Positions 8,560 through 16,869 are shown, numbered from the stretch's first letter. The stretch is DNA of 54,180 nucleotides from Alphaproteobacteria bacterium (GCA_009920665.1 RFZL01000013.1:1-54180); one strand, 5' to 3'. Program-made: numbers and translations. Notes: a model not told the origin generated them from the letters alone.

Positions 8560-9624
8560 ATGGCGTCGATTGAGCTTCGGGCGATTGAAAAATGGTTCGA
8601 TGACCTGCAGGTCATCAAAGGTGTCGATTTCGATATCGATGAAGGCGAGTTCATTGTTCTTGTCGGTCCATCCGGATGCGGCAAGTCGACCCTGCTGCGA
8701 ATCCTTGCCGGACTGGAGGATGCCAGTGTTGGCTCGGTTCTGATCGATGGCGATGATGTGACCGACCGGCTGCCATCCGAGCGCGGCCTGTCGATGGTCT
8801 TCCAGTCCTATGCCCTCTATCCGCATATGGATGTGGCGGCCAATATCGGGTTCGCCCTGAAGACGGCGGGTGTCGGCAAGGCCGAGATTGAAGCGCGGGT
8901 CAGGGCGGTGGCGAAAATCCTCCGTCTCGAGCCGTTGCTGGACCGGCTGCCGAAACAGCTGTCCGGTGGTCAGCGCCAGCGTGTCGCCATCGGCCGCGCC
9001 ATCATCCGCGAACCGAAAGGGTTCCTGTTCGACGAGCCGCTGTCCAATCTGGACGCCGCGCTGCGGGTGAATATGCGGCTGGAAATCTCGCGCCTCCATG
9101 AACAGCTTGGCATCACCACCATCTATGTCACGCATGACCAGATCGAGGCGATGACGCTGGCGGACAGGATCGTGGTGCTGAATGAGGGCGAAATCATGCA
9201 GGCCGGCAGCCCGCGGGACCTTTATAATCTGCCGCAGAACAAGTTCGTTGCCGAATTCATCGGCAGCCCGAAGATGAATCTGATGCCGGCCGAGATGGCG
9301 GATGGCAAGCTGCGCCTTCTTGCCGAAACGCCGCGGACAGTCGGCCTTGATGCGATGCCGCCGGATATCGCCTGGCTTGGCGTACGGCCCGAAAACATCA
9401 TGCTGTGCGCGGCAGATGACGCGGATGACAGCATGATCACCGGAACACTCAGCGTCTGTGAATATCTCGGATCGGAGCAGTTCGCCTATGTCGATTGCGG
9501 CTTTGACGAGATGATCACCGTGCGGGTCGACCCGGCCGAGGAACTTGTCACCGGCACGATGGTGGGGCTACGGTTTGACCCGAACGCCCGGCATTGTTTC
9601 GACCAAGCCGGCAAGCGGCTCTAG
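8560..9624 (+). CDS. Sugar ABC transporter ATPase (MalK/UgpC type)
   Basis: A 354-residue ATPase that energises the transporter encoded upstream. It shows Walker A GPSGCGKST (residues 36-44), the Q-loop, the signature LSGGQRQRVAIGRA, Walker B FLFDEPLSNLDAALR and the switch histidine in YVTHDQIEAMTLADR, then a C-terminal regulatory OB-fold region (about 240-354) with the GVRPENI motif of the MalK group. GGAGGGGAC precedes the ATG. It closes the operon, 38 bp after the hydrolase. In related species one such ATPase may serve several CUT1 systems; here it has a dedicated position. Confidence 0.97.
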   Translation: MASIELRAIEKWFDDLQVIKGVDFDIDEGEFIVLVGPSGCGKSTLLRILAGLEDASVGSVLIDGDDVTDRLPSERGLSMVFQSYALYPHMDVAANIGFALKTAGVGKAEIEARVRAVAKILRLEPLLDRLPKQLSGGQRQRVAIGRAIIREPKGFLFDEPLSNLDAALRVNMRLEISRLHEQLGITTIYVTHDQIEAMTLADRIVVLNEGEIMQAGSPRDLYNLPQNKFVAEFIGSPKMNLMPAEMADGKLRLLAETPRTVGLDAMPPDIAWLGVRPENIMLCAADDADDSMITGTLSVCEYLGSEQFAYVDCGFDEMITVRVDPAEELVTGTMVGLRFDPNARHCFDQAGKRL

Positions 9625-9696
9625 TATGCCGCGCATTCTTGTTGTCGAGAGCAACCCCCGCTCCATTCGTGACCGGGCTTTCCGGATTTTGACTGA

Positions 9697-10914
9697 TCAG
9701 ATGATGGCGGTCTCGATGATCGGGCGGTTGGCAGCAATCCGGTCAAAGGCGAATGGCGACAGATCGAGCGAGCGGTATTCGCCATAGGTGATCAGCTCGG
9801 CAATGCCGCGCCCCATGGCCGGGCTCTGCTGTAGGCCATGACCGGAAAAGCCGTTCTGAAAGATGAAATTGCGGACCTCGTCATGCGGTCCCAGAATGGC
9901 GTTCTGGTCGAGTGTGTTGAAGGCGTAATGTCCGGCCCATTCGGTGACCACGCGGATCGCCTCGAATTGCGGGATCCGCCCGGCGATGATCGGCCAGACA
10001 TGATCCTGCCACCGGTCCGGATCCATGACGAAATCATCATAGGCGACAGCCGGATCGGGATCGGCCGGGCAGCCGGCAAGATAGGTCGCCGGCCCGTCCT
10101 GCCGGAAATGTACGCCTGACGGGTCGATGGTCAGCGGCAGATCGCGGTCAAGTGGTGTTTCGGCAGTAAAAATCCAGGTGAAGCGCTTGCGTGGTTCAAC
10201 CGGCAGATCTATTCCGGCCATGGCCGCCGTGCGCGCGGCACGCGGGCCGCTGGCATTGACAACGGTGCCGCAGGCGATGGTCTCGCCGCTGGCCAGTGTC
10301 ACATGCGTGATATGCGCACCGTCGCGGGACATCGCGACCACCTCGCCGGCGACATAATCGACACCGCGTTCGCGGGCGCCGCGCCGCAGCCAGTCAAACA
10401 ATGTTCCGCCGTCGAAATAACCCTCATCGCGTCGATTTATCGACCCGAGAACAAGATCATCGACCTTGTAGAAAGGATAGCGGGCTGCGATCTCCTGCGG
10501 CGTCAGCAATTCGGTCCCGGCACCGGCGGCGCGCTGGATATCGCGGTTGTGGCGCAGCAGTTCGGCAAAGGGCGCATTGTCGGCCAGATACATGTAGCCG
10601 TAATTCTGGATATCCAGCTCCGGCACCCGTTCGTCACCGCCCATATGGGTGCGCAGATTCTTCACAAACTCCGCCGCGAACTGCGAAATGCGGATGTTCA
10701 GCTCGGTCGAGAATTGCTGGCGCATGCAGGAGTTGGTATGCGCGGTCGAACATAGCTGATAGCTCGGGTCGCGCTCGATGACGAGGACCGAACCGTCGAA
10801 ATCATCGTTCTGCGACAGAAAGAAGGCCGTTGCCGATCCCATGATCGCCCCGCCGATGATGACCACGTCATAGGCTGCGCGCGGTGCTTCATTCGGCATG
10901 GATGATGTGTTCAT
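9697..10914 (-). CDS. FAD-dependent oxidoreductase (DAO family)
   Basis: A 405-residue flavoprotein of the D-amino-acid oxidase/sarcosine oxidase superfamily. The N-terminal dinucleotide site reads VIIGGAIMGSATA (about 18-30) and the FAD-contacting C-terminal part reads FQNGFSGHGLQQSPAMGRGIAELI. The CSTAHTNSCMRQQF segment and the general pattern resemble the FOXRED1-like subgroup, which oxidises C-N bonds of secondary amines or amino acids. The substrate cannot be deduced. It lies 22 bp downstream of the AGE-type isomerase on the same strand, so the two are probably one transcript. It converges on the ATPase gene with about 70 bp between stops. Confidence 0.88.
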   Translation of the reverse strand: MNTSSMPNEAPRAAYDVVIIGGAIMGSATAFFLSQNDDFDGSVLVIERDPSYQLCSTAHTNSCMRQQFSTELNIRISQFAAEFVKNLRTHMGGDERVPELDIQNYGYMYLADNAPFAELLRHNRDIQRAAGAGTELLTPQEIAARYPFYKVDDLVLGSINRRDEGYFDGGTLFDWLRRGARERGVDYVAGEVVAMSRDGAHITHVTLASGETIACGTVVNASGPRAARTAAMAGIDLPVEPRKRFTWIFTAETPLDRDLPLTIDPSGVHFRQDGPATYLAGCPADPDPAVAYDDFVMDPDRWQDHVWPIIAGRIPQFEAIRVVTEWAGHYAFNTLDQNAILGPHDEVRNFIFQNGFSGHGLQQSPAMGRGIAELITYGEYRSLDLSPFAFDRIAANRPIIETAII

Positions 10915-10936
10915 GGTCCTGCCCCCGCGATGCCTG

Positions 10937-12139
10937 TCAGTCGGCGTCCATCACCGACAATACATCCCAGCAGGCACCCATGGTGTGATAATCGACCTTG
11001 CCAGCCGGTGATTTGAACGGTTCGAGCCATGCCCCCTCGCGGCTCACAATGCGGTACCAGGCGCCATATTCATGGTCGACAAGATGATCCCATGACCATT
11101 CCCACAGCCGCTGATAATCGTCACGATAGAGGGCATCGCCGGTGCGATTGTAGAGCCGCCAGGCGGTGGCGATCGCCTCGGCCTGGACCCAGAAATATTT
11201 CGTCGCATCGGCGAAACCGCCATCCGGCGCATAGCCATAGACAAGCCCGCCATGCGCCGCATCCCACCCCCGTTCCATCGCCTTGTCATAGAGCGCAGCC
11301 GCCGTCGCCAGATGCCAGTCGGCGGGCCGGTGCGTGTCAAGCTGCAATAGCAGCTTTGCCCATTCCACCTGATGTCCGGGCTGGAATCCCCACGGTTTGA
11401 ACAGGTCGTCCGGCTTGTCGATATTGTACTGCCAGTCATGATGCCAGCCGGAATCATAATGCTCCCAGACCTGCCCGTCCGCGGCGGCTGCAAGCTCGAC
11501 GGTGAATTTATGCGCCACCCGGTCGGCACGATCCAGATAGCGCGCCTCGCCGGTGGTCTCGAAGGCGGCGAGCAACGCCTCGACACCATGCATGTTGGCA
11601 TTCTGCCCACGATAGCTGTCAAGCATTGACAGGTCGGCCGAACGCTCATCCGCATAGGCGCCATGACCTGCTTCGAAGAACTGTGCCTCCATGAAATCCC
11701 AGCAGGACTCCAGCATCGTGCCGGCACCGTCAATGCCGATCCGTGCCGCCCAGGCCGCCGCGAGAATGACGAAGGCATGGCCATAGGCCATGGCGCGCCC
11801 ATCCTCGATCACATCCGCCTTCCGCTGCCACAGATAATGGCCCTGATCAGTGCGATGATGGGTCTCGAGATAGCGCAACCCATGCGCCGCCCAGTCGCGG
11901 TAATGTGGACGGCCTGTCTGCAGAAAGGCGTTGGCATGGTTGAAGACAAAGCGCGTGGAACTCACAAGATGGCGCGTGTCGCGGTCATAGACCGTGCCGT
12001 CATCGAGAAAATGATGGAAGAATCCCCCTTCCGGGTCGAACGCCGAAGGCTCGTAAAAGGCCAGAATGCTCTCGACATGTGACCGCAGGAAAGCCGGGGA
12101 TTCGAAGTCGGGTCGGTCGGGTCTGTCGTCTCTTTTCAT
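10937..12139 (-). CDS. AGE-family sugar isomerase/epimerase
   Basis: A 400-residue (alpha/alpha)6-barrel of the N-acylglucosamine 2-epimerase family, which includes mannose isomerase, aldose-ketose isomerase YihS and cellobiose epimerase. Visible family signs are SSTRFVFNHANAF, ANMHGVEALLAAFE, FQPGHQVEWAKLLL with the catalytic-type histidine, and KVDYHTMGACWDVL near the end. A mannose/fructose or glucose/fructose isomerase role would fit beside the glycosidase and transporter. The start was placed at 12139 because family similarity begins there; an in-frame ATG at 12196 is an alternative. Nothing in the window supports sulfoquinovose metabolism, so YihS function is not implied. Confidence 0.85.
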   Translation of the reverse strand: MKRDDRPDRPDFESPAFLRSHVESILAFYEPSAFDPEGGFFHHFLDDGTVYDRDTRHLVSSTRFVFNHANAFLQTGRPHYRDWAAHGLRYLETHHRTDQGHYLWQRKADVIEDGRAMAYGHAFVILAAAWAARIGIDGAGTMLESCWDFMEAQFFEAGHGAYADERSADLSMLDSYRGQNANMHGVEALLAAFETTGEARYLDRADRVAHKFTVELAAAADGQVWEHYDSGWHHDWQYNIDKPDDLFKPWGFQPGHQVEWAKLLLQLDTHRPADWHLATAAALYDKAMERGWDAAHGGLVYGYAPDGGFADATKYFWVQAEAIATAWRLYNRTGDALYRDDYQRLWEWSWDHLVDHEYGAWYRIVSREGAWLEPFKSPAGKVDYHTMGACWDVLSVMDAD

Positions 12140-12282
12140 TTCAGCCTGCCGGTCGCGCCATAGCGCCTTACGGCCGGGGCGCTCATGTTCGATCATCACT
12201 CGGATATGGATATCAGGTCGGATTCGGCTCTGCCAGCTGTAATCAGTAATGTGGGCAACGTAACAGGGGAATATTATCCATC

Positions 12283-12310
12283 TTGTGATCCTACAGGGCG
12301 TTGCTATTGT
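12283..12310 (+). promoter_or_regulatory. Candidate promoter of the otn/ltn remnant and hydroxypyruvate isomerase gene
   Basis: TTGTGA (12283-12288) and TATTGT (12305-12310) are separated by 16 bp, a reasonable sigma-70-like pair. It lies 30 bp before the GTG of the degraded reading frame and well placed to transcribe the surviving isomerase gene. Confidence 0.35.
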
Positions 12311-12325
12311 GCTGGCACCTGTCAC

Positions 12326-12330
12326 AGGAG
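12326..12330 (+). promoter_or_regulatory. Shine-Dalgarno sequence left from a deleted operon
   Basis: AGGAG lies 9 bp before a GTG that opens only 33 codons of a dehydrogenase N-terminus. The site is intact although the gene it served is gone. Confidence 0.6.
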
Positions 12331-12339
12331 ACAGATCGC

Positions 12340-12559
12340 GTGACCGGTGAAAATGTCAGGAAAGTGGCTGTTTTCGGCCTTGGTTCGATGGCATATGGCA
12401 TGGCGCAGTCGCTTCTTCGTGCCAGCCTGCAACGCCATTGAGGAGCTTGAGGATATGGCACGGCTGGCGCTGCTGACCCGTGGTATGAACCCGCGGATGT
12501 TGACCGACGCGCAGATGCGCAATGTGGTAACGGGCTTTGACATCGAGTGGGATGAATGA
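12340..12559 (+). pseudogene. Deletion scar: dehydrogenase start fused out of frame to aldolase end
   Basis: From the GTG at 12340, 33 codons read MTGENVRKVAVFGLGSMAYG and MAQSLLRA before a stop at 12439. This is the Rossmann start of a 3-hydroxyisobutyrate-dehydrogenase-family enzyme of the LtnD/OtnD type. In the next frame, from about 12428 to the stop at 12557-12559, the sequence reads CNAIEELEDMARLALLTRG then MNPRMLTDAQ, which is the C-terminal helix region of a class II aldolase of the OtnC/LtnC type. Its TGA overlaps the ATG of the hydroxypyruvate-isomerase-like gene (ATGA), as in intact operons. The simplest reading is an internal deletion of roughly the body of otnD, otnK and otnC, with the junction near 12421-12437. 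The identification rests on two short motifs plus gene order. Confidence 0.7.
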
Positions 12560-13317
12560 CGCGATTTTCAGCCAATCTGGGGTTTCTGTGGACTGACCGG
12601 TCGCTTGTCGATGCCATCCATGCGGCGCATGATGCCGGGTTCGATGCTGTTGAATGCCACTGGCCCTATGATTATGACCCGGCGGAGGTGAAGGCGGCGC
12701 TTGATGCCACCGGCCTTTCCATGCTGGGGCTGAACACGCTGCGTGGTGATGTTGCCGCCGGTGATAGCGGGCTGGCCGCGCTTCCCGGGCGCCAGGACGA
12801 GGCACGCGTGGCGATCGACCGGGCCATCGCCTATGCCGGTGCCATCAACACGCCGAAGATTCACGTGATGGCGGGTTTTGCCGAGGGCATGCAGGCGGAG
12901 GCCTGCTTCATCGACAATCTGCGCCATGCTACCGAAGCCGCGCCGGGCATCACCTTCCTGATCGAGCCGCTGAACCATCATGATGCGCCGGGCTATTTCC
13001 TGCATCACACCGACCAGGCACGCAGGATCATCGAAGCTGTTGCGGCCCCGAACCTGAAATTGATGTTCGACTGTTACCATATCCAGATCCTGGAGGGTGA
13101 TCTGACCCGTCGGCTGAGCGCCAATCTCGACATCACCGGCCATGTCCAGTTTGCTGGCGTGCCGTCGCGCGGCCGTCCCGATCATGGCGAGATCGACTAT
13201 CGTCATATCTTCGCGCATATCGCCGAGATCGGCTATGACGCGCCGCTTGGCGCCGAATACAGGCCCGAGGGCGGCGATACCGACAACAGCCTCGGATGGA
13301 TGGCGAGGCTTCGCTGA
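12556..13317 (+). CDS. Hydroxypyruvate isomerase-like protein (Hyi/OtnI family)
   Basis: A 253-residue TIM-barrel of the xylose-isomerase-like superfamily. Family marks: FSANLGFLWTDRSLVDAI at the start, AGFDAVECHWPY, FLIEPLNHHDAPGYFL with the metal-binding Glu, LMFDCYHIQILEGDL, HVQFAGVPSRGRPDHGEIDY and GAEYRPEG. Hyi interconverts hydroxypyruvate and tartronate semialdehyde; OtnI relatives isomerise 2-oxo-tetronates. The preceding scar says it once was the last gene of an otn/ltn-type operon for four-carbon sugar acids. It is intact and still has promoter and coupling signals upstream, so it may have been retained for glycerate or hydroxypyruvate metabolism linked to the neighbouring glycosyl-acid system. 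Confidence 0.9.
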   Translation: MTRFSANLGFLWTDRSLVDAIHAAHDAGFDAVECHWPYDYDPAEVKAALDATGLSMLGLNTLRGDVAAGDSGLAALPGRQDEARVAIDRAIAYAGAINTPKIHVMAGFAEGMQAEACFIDNLRHATEAAPGITFLIEPLNHHDAPGYFLHHTDQARRIIEAVAAPNLKLMFDCYHIQILEGDLTRRLSANLDITGHVQFAGVPSRGRPDHGEIDYRHIFAHIAEIGYDAPLGAEYRPEGGDTDNSLGWMARLR

Positions 13318-13445
13318 GAATTCGGTGACAGGCCGGGCGGGAGTCGGATCAGGCTGAACGCCTGCGGCAATGCTCCATCTTGCCGCCGCCCTGGCACCCT
13401 TCCTATATGTTACGTCTGACAAACAAGTCATTCAGGGAGTGGCGC

Positions 13446-13868
13446 ATGGCCATCCTCGCCCTCATTCACGCGGCGATTGCCGGCTTCATGCTGTTCTTCA
13501 TGGCTGTGGTGCCGCAGGCCGCCTTCAAGACCCTGTCTGCAAAGGCTGTCGGCGCCTTTCTGCGGGTGTTGTTCCCGCGCCTGTTCCTGTTCGGCCTTAT
13601 GCTTTCGCTGGCGGCATGCGTGGCAGCGCTGATGGTGGACGCGGACTGGCAACTTGCCGTCTCCATCCTGATCGCGGGCGGGTTCGCGGTGAATGTCTTC
13701 ATCCTGACGCCGCGGATCAACGCCTATCGCGACCGTGATCTTGACGGTGATGCGACGGCGAAACGCATGTTCGGGCTGCTGCATCTGGCGTCGGTCGGCA
13801 TTTTTCTGCTGCAGCTTGCCGGAAGTTTCGCGGTGATCGGATCTTATGCTCTCGGCAGCGCCGTCTGA
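13446..13868 (+). CDS. DUF4149-type small membrane protein
   Basis: A 140-residue protein with four hydrophobic segments (about 2-25, 38-60, 66-88, 115-138). The pattern, including FFMAVVPQAAFKTLS, ITPR-like LTPRINAYRD between helices 3 and 4 and FGLLHLASVGIF, resembles DUF4149/TMEM205-like proteins, whose function is not established. Start choice: ATG at 13446 has GGGAG six bases upstream; the longer frame has no ribosome site. It follows the isomerase gene by about 130 bp and may be monocistronic. Confidence 0.8.
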   Translation: MAILALIHAAIAGFMLFFMAVVPQAAFKTLSAKAVGAFLRVLFPRLFLFGLMLSLAACVAALMVDADWQLAVSILIAGGFAVNVFILTPRINAYRDRDLDGDATAKRMFGLLHLASVGIFLLQLAGSFAVIGSYALGSAV

Positions 13869-13898
13869 AACACCCGGACCGTGCGCTGGCCTGACGTG

Positions 13899-14183
13899 TC
13901 AGAGACGATTGAGCGCCCGCACAGTCTTGGCAGTCACCATCTCCCTCGTCGCCGCGTCGAAACGCCTGAAATGCGCTGATGCCAGATGCGTCTCGAACGC
14001 GGCGCGGTCATCATAGATCTCATAGAGAAAAATACGGTGCGGGGTGTCGGGGTCCTGGCAGACATCGAACTGCTGGCATCCGGGTTCCTCGCGCATGGAT
14101 GCGGCAGCGTTTTCAGCCATCAGCGGCAGGAACTCGGCCAGACGGTCGGGTTTGATCTCGAAATCGACGATGATCGCATACAT
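13899..14183 (-). CDS. Antibiotic biosynthesis monooxygenase (ABM) domain protein
   Basis: A 94-residue single ABM domain, a dimeric alpha/beta ferredoxin-like fold. It opens MYAIIVDFEIKPDRLAEFLP and contains the family stretch EPGCQQFDVCQDP, then IFLYEIYDDRAAFETHLAS and HFRRF. Members include cofactor-free quinol monooxygenases (YgiN) and the autoinducer-processing LsrG; substrate is not predictable. GGAGACAGG lies just before the ATG. It is 16 bp downstream of the dehydrogenase gene on the same strand, so the two are probably co-transcribed. Confidence 0.88.
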   Translation of the reverse strand: MYAIIVDFEIKPDRLAEFLPLMAENAAASMREEPGCQQFDVCQDPDTPHRIFLYEIYDDRAAFETHLASAHFRRFDAATREMVTAKTVRALNRL

Positions 14184-14199
14184 TGTCCTGTCTCCGGAA

Positions 14200-15315
14200 T
14201 CACTCTGCCCCTTGCAGGTGCGCCAGGACGGCTCCTGTCATGGCGATGGTTCCCATATCACCGCCAAATTCCATCGGGCGGAGTTCGTTTGCCGCAAAGC
14301 CCGCCGCGACAGCATCCTCAATCCGTGCCGCCGCAACTTCATAGGCCGGCAGGTCGCATCGCGCGGCAAGGTAATCCAGCATCATCGCCCCGCTGAGGAT
14401 GGCGGCAAGCGGATTGGCCTTGTCCTGGCCGGCAATATCGGGGGCGGACCCATGCGCCGGCTGGAACAGCGCGTTTTCATCGCCAATCTCACCGCAGGCG
14501 GCCATGCCCATGCCCCCAACCAGCCCGCCGGCAAGATCGGAGAGGATATCGCCGAACATGTTCTCCATCACCATCACATCGAATTCCCAGGGCCGGCGTA
14601 CCATGTCGAGCGCCATGGCATCGACATAGCTGTAGCCGGTTTCGATATCGGGATGGAATTTGGAAACCTCGTCGAAAATCGAGCGGAAGAAGGCTTGTGA
14701 TCTGAAGACATTGGCCTTGTCAACGCAGGTCAGGCGCCCGCGCTTGCCACGCTGCTGGCGGCGTGCCGCCAGCCGGAAGGCGAATTCATGAAGTTTGCGC
14801 GTTGTGCTGGCGGAAATCCGCATGATGTCGGATATCGCAGTGGGGGCGGCCGGGTCTCCCTCCACCGGCGAGCGGTCATGCACCGCCGCGCTATAGAACA
14901 GCCCCTCGGTGGATTCGCGGATAATGACGAGGTCGAGGTCTGCCGCGCGCGGATCGGCAAGCCGCTGCGGCGTGTTCGGGTAGGCGCGCACCGGACGGAC
15001 GCCGGCATAAAGCTGGAATCGCTCGCGCAGTCGCAGATGCGGCGAGATTTCGGTGCCGTCAGGATGGCGAACCGAAGGCAGGCCAATGGCGCCGAGAAAA
15101 ATGGCGTCGGCGTCGCCGGCGCGTTCCTCGCCGCCGGGTTCGATATCTTTGCCGGTGCGTTGAAAACAGGCGGCGCCGGCATCAATGTCGTCACAGGTAA
15201 AGCCCGTCGCGCCGACAGCATCAAGCGCTGCCGCTGCAATCGTCAGCGTCGCGTCGGTGACATCGCCGCCGATCCCGTCACCCCTGATCACCGCTAATCC
15301 CGGTGTGCGTGCCAC
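14200..15315 (-). CDS. Isocitrate/isopropylmalate dehydrogenase family enzyme
   Basis: A 371-residue NAD-dependent beta-decarboxylating dehydrogenase. It starts GLAVIRGDGIGGDVT, has the substrate arginines in LRLRERFQLYAGVRPV, the specificity loop RESTEGLFYS, DKANVFRSQAFFRS, the metal-binding DAMALDMVRRP and DVMVMENMFGDILSD, and the adenine-site PAHGSAPDIAGQDKANP. This group oxidises 3-isopropylmalate, tartrate, D-malate or related 2-hydroxyacids. The absence of leu genes nearby favours a tartrate/malate-type or unknown hydroxyacid role. The GTG at 15315 was chosen because GGAAGG precedes it and the family fold starts here; ATGs at 15402, 15414 or 15441 would add 29-42 residues with no family match. 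Confidence 0.87.
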   Translation of the reverse strand: MARTPGLAVIRGDGIGGDVTDATLTIAAAALDAVGATGFTCDDIDAGAACFQRTGKDIEPGGEERAGDADAIFLGAIGLPSVRHPDGTEISPHLRLRERFQLYAGVRPVRAYPNTPQRLADPRAADLDLVIIRESTEGLFYSAAVHDRSPVEGDPAAPTAISDIMRISASTTRKLHEFAFRLAARRQQRGKRGRLTCVDKANVFRSQAFFRSIFDEVSKFHPDIETGYSYVDAMALDMVRRPWEFDVMVMENMFGDILSDLAGGLVGGMGMAACGEIGDENALFQPAHGSAPDIAGQDKANPLAAILSGAMMLDYLAARCDLPAYEVAAARIEDAVAAGFAANELRPMEFGGDMGTIAMTGAVLAHLQGAE

Positions 15316-15584
15316 GTCTGACCGTCCTTCCTGCGCGGATATCCAATCGCTGTCAGCCTGCAGCGTTTCCTTGCCCACAAACTCAGGCGCCCCGGCAGGC
15401 ATGTGCGGGCGCATAATGTCACCGGGGACGCGATCAATCAATGGCTGGCCCGATACGCTTTCAATGTCTGAAAATCCGTCTCAGTATCTAGCCGGCTCTG
15501 TCGGCTTGACCGAATTTGTCTTGAAAAAAACAGGTGCTGCGCTCAGTGTGAGCAGTGCTGGTCCGGTTTTGATGTTTGGTTGTC

Positions 15585-16061
15585 ATGTCTTTTGACGAAA
15601 ATTTTCAGCTTATCTGGCGGCGATTTCTCGAAATGGAGATCATCCGCAGTCAGCATTGCCTGAAGATGGCTGGCAGTGCGAACGCCTATCTGGTCCTGCA
15701 GGTGGTCTGCTGGCACCATTTCCTCCTTGTCAGTGAGGATCTTGACGACACCTCCTATGATGCCACACGGGAAAGCTGGATTGCGCTTGCGAACCAACCG
15801 GGGGCCAGGGGCAAAAAACTGACCTATGCGCTGATCGCCGAACTGACCGGTCTCGACAAGGAAACAGTGCGTCGCAATGTCAGGGCCCTCGCCGACCGCG
15901 GATGGGTGACGGCTGACCGGAAACTTGGAGTGATATTCTCGCCGGCGGCAGAGCTGAATGACAGGCTTGTCAATGAACTCAACCCCGTCGAGACAAAGCT
16001 TGTGATGCAGTTTGCACAGACGCTTGAGCGATACGGATATCTGCCACCGGCCGGTGACTAG
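15585..16061 (+). CDS. Winged helix-turn-helix protein of unknown family
   Basis: A 158-residue protein. Residues 72-105 form a clear helix-turn-helix, LTYALIAELTGLDKETVRRN followed by VRALADRGWV, with a short wing after it. The first 70 residues contain aromatic helices that may mediate dimerisation. It looks like a stand-alone regulator in the MarR-like size range but lacks clear MarR features. Its stop overlaps that of the pirin gene tail to tail by three bases. A TTG three codons upstream is a possible alternative start. Confidence 0.75.
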   Translation: MSFDENFQLIWRRFLEMEIIRSQHCLKMAGSANAYLVLQVVCWHHFLLVSEDLDDTSYDATRESWIALANQPGARGKKLTYALIAELTGLDKETVRRNVRALADRGWVTADRKLGVIFSPAAELNDRLVNELNPVETKLVMQFAQTLERYGYLPPAGD

Positions 16062-16762
16062 CGCGCCTCAATGCGCCCCGGCACCTCTATCACCAGAACC
16101 TCGCTGTCGGCTGCCGCGCCAAGATCGATGCTATCCTGTCCGGAGATGGCAAGACCGTCGCCGCGTTTCGCAACATGGCCGCCAATGGCAACTTCGCCCT
16201 CGGAGACCAGCAGATAGGCCTGACCCTCGATATGGTGGGTGAGGGCGGTGCCGGCGGCCAGCCTGCCGGCATAGATTCGGGCATCCTGGTGGATTGACAG
16301 CGGCGCTGACCCGTCCCCCGAGACAAGAAGCGGCAGCGTGTCGCGTGAAGGTGTTTTTGGAAATTCGGCCGTGTCCCAGCGTGGTTCGATGCCGCGGCTT
16401 CGCGGCATGATCCAGATCTGGAAGATGTTGGTTTCCTCGTCTTCGTGGTTGTATTCCGAATGTGAGATTCCAGTGCCGGCACTCATCACCTGGACATTGC
16501 CGGCGGTTGTGCGCCCGCTGTTGCCACGGTTGTCCTTGTGACTGATGGCGCCGCGGCGAACATAGGTGATAATCTCCATATCCGAATGCGGGTGTGTGTC
16601 AAAGCCGGTATGTGGCTGGATCACATCATCATTGATCACCAGCAATTCGCCAAAACTCATTTTCGCGGGATCGCGGTAGCTGGCGAAGCTGAAATGGTGC
16701 CTGGCGTTAAGCCATCCATGGTTGGCGCCACCAAGATCGTCATATTTGTGGTGCGTGATCAT
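16058..16762 (-). CDS. Pirin family protein (YhhW-like)
   Basis: A 234-residue bicupin. The N-terminal cupin has the pirin metal set His57, His59, His101 and Glu103 (HTGFDTHPHSDMEI, AGTGISHSEYN). The start ITHHKYDDLGGANHGWLNAR with HHFSFASY is the usual pirin opening. YhhW-type pirins show quercetin 2,3-dioxygenase activity in vitro; the physiological role is often linked to redox or electrophile stress. It is divergent from a LysR-family regulator, a common arrangement in which the regulator controls the pirin gene. Confidence 0.95.
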   Translation of the reverse strand: MITHHKYDDLGGANHGWLNARHHFSFASYRDPAKMSFGELLVINDDVIQPHTGFDTHPHSDMEIITYVRRGAISHKDNRGNSGRTTAGNVQVMSAGTGISHSEYNHEDEETNIFQIWIMPRSRGIEPRWDTAEFPKTPSRDTLPLLVSGDGSAPLSIHQDARIYAGRLAAGTALTHHIEGQAYLLVSEGEVAIGGHVAKRGDGLAISGQDSIDLGAAADSEVLVIEVPGRIEAR

Positions 16763-16809
16763 CTGTCATACTCCCGGCAGGCTATGTGCGAATGTCTCAA
16801 CATTAACCC

Positions 16810-16826
16810 TTATTTATGGTAAATAA
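16810..16826. promoter_or_regulatory. Palindrome between pirin and LysR genes
   Basis: TTATTTA-TGG-TAAATAA is a perfect inverted repeat with a 3 bp centre in the pirin/LysR intergenic region. It lies about 48 bp upstream of the pirin ATG and could be a LysR regulatory site or part of the pirin promoter. Confidence 0.45.
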
Positions 16827-16850
16827 ATGCCCTTGAATTCACTAGACAAG

Positions 16851-16863
16851 TAACCTCAGGTTA
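16851..16863. promoter_or_regulatory. Candidate LysR autoregulatory site
   Basis: TAACCT-C-AGGTTA is a perfect 13 bp inverted repeat ending six bases before the LysR ATG. Its position across the expected initiation region suits autorepression. It also leaves no Shine-Dalgarno sequence for the LysR gene. Confidence 0.5.
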
Positions 16864-16869
16864 TTAAAA

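Noticed and set aside
10937-12139. AGE-family gene as part of a sulfoquinovose pathway (YihS)
   Set aside because: No sulfo-specific kinase, aldolase, dehydrogenase or transporter is nearby; the neighbouring glycosidase lacks sulfoquinovosidase features.
16058-16061. Possible fusion of the helix-turn-helix protein with pirin
   Set aside because: The genes are on opposite strands and only their stop codons overlap.
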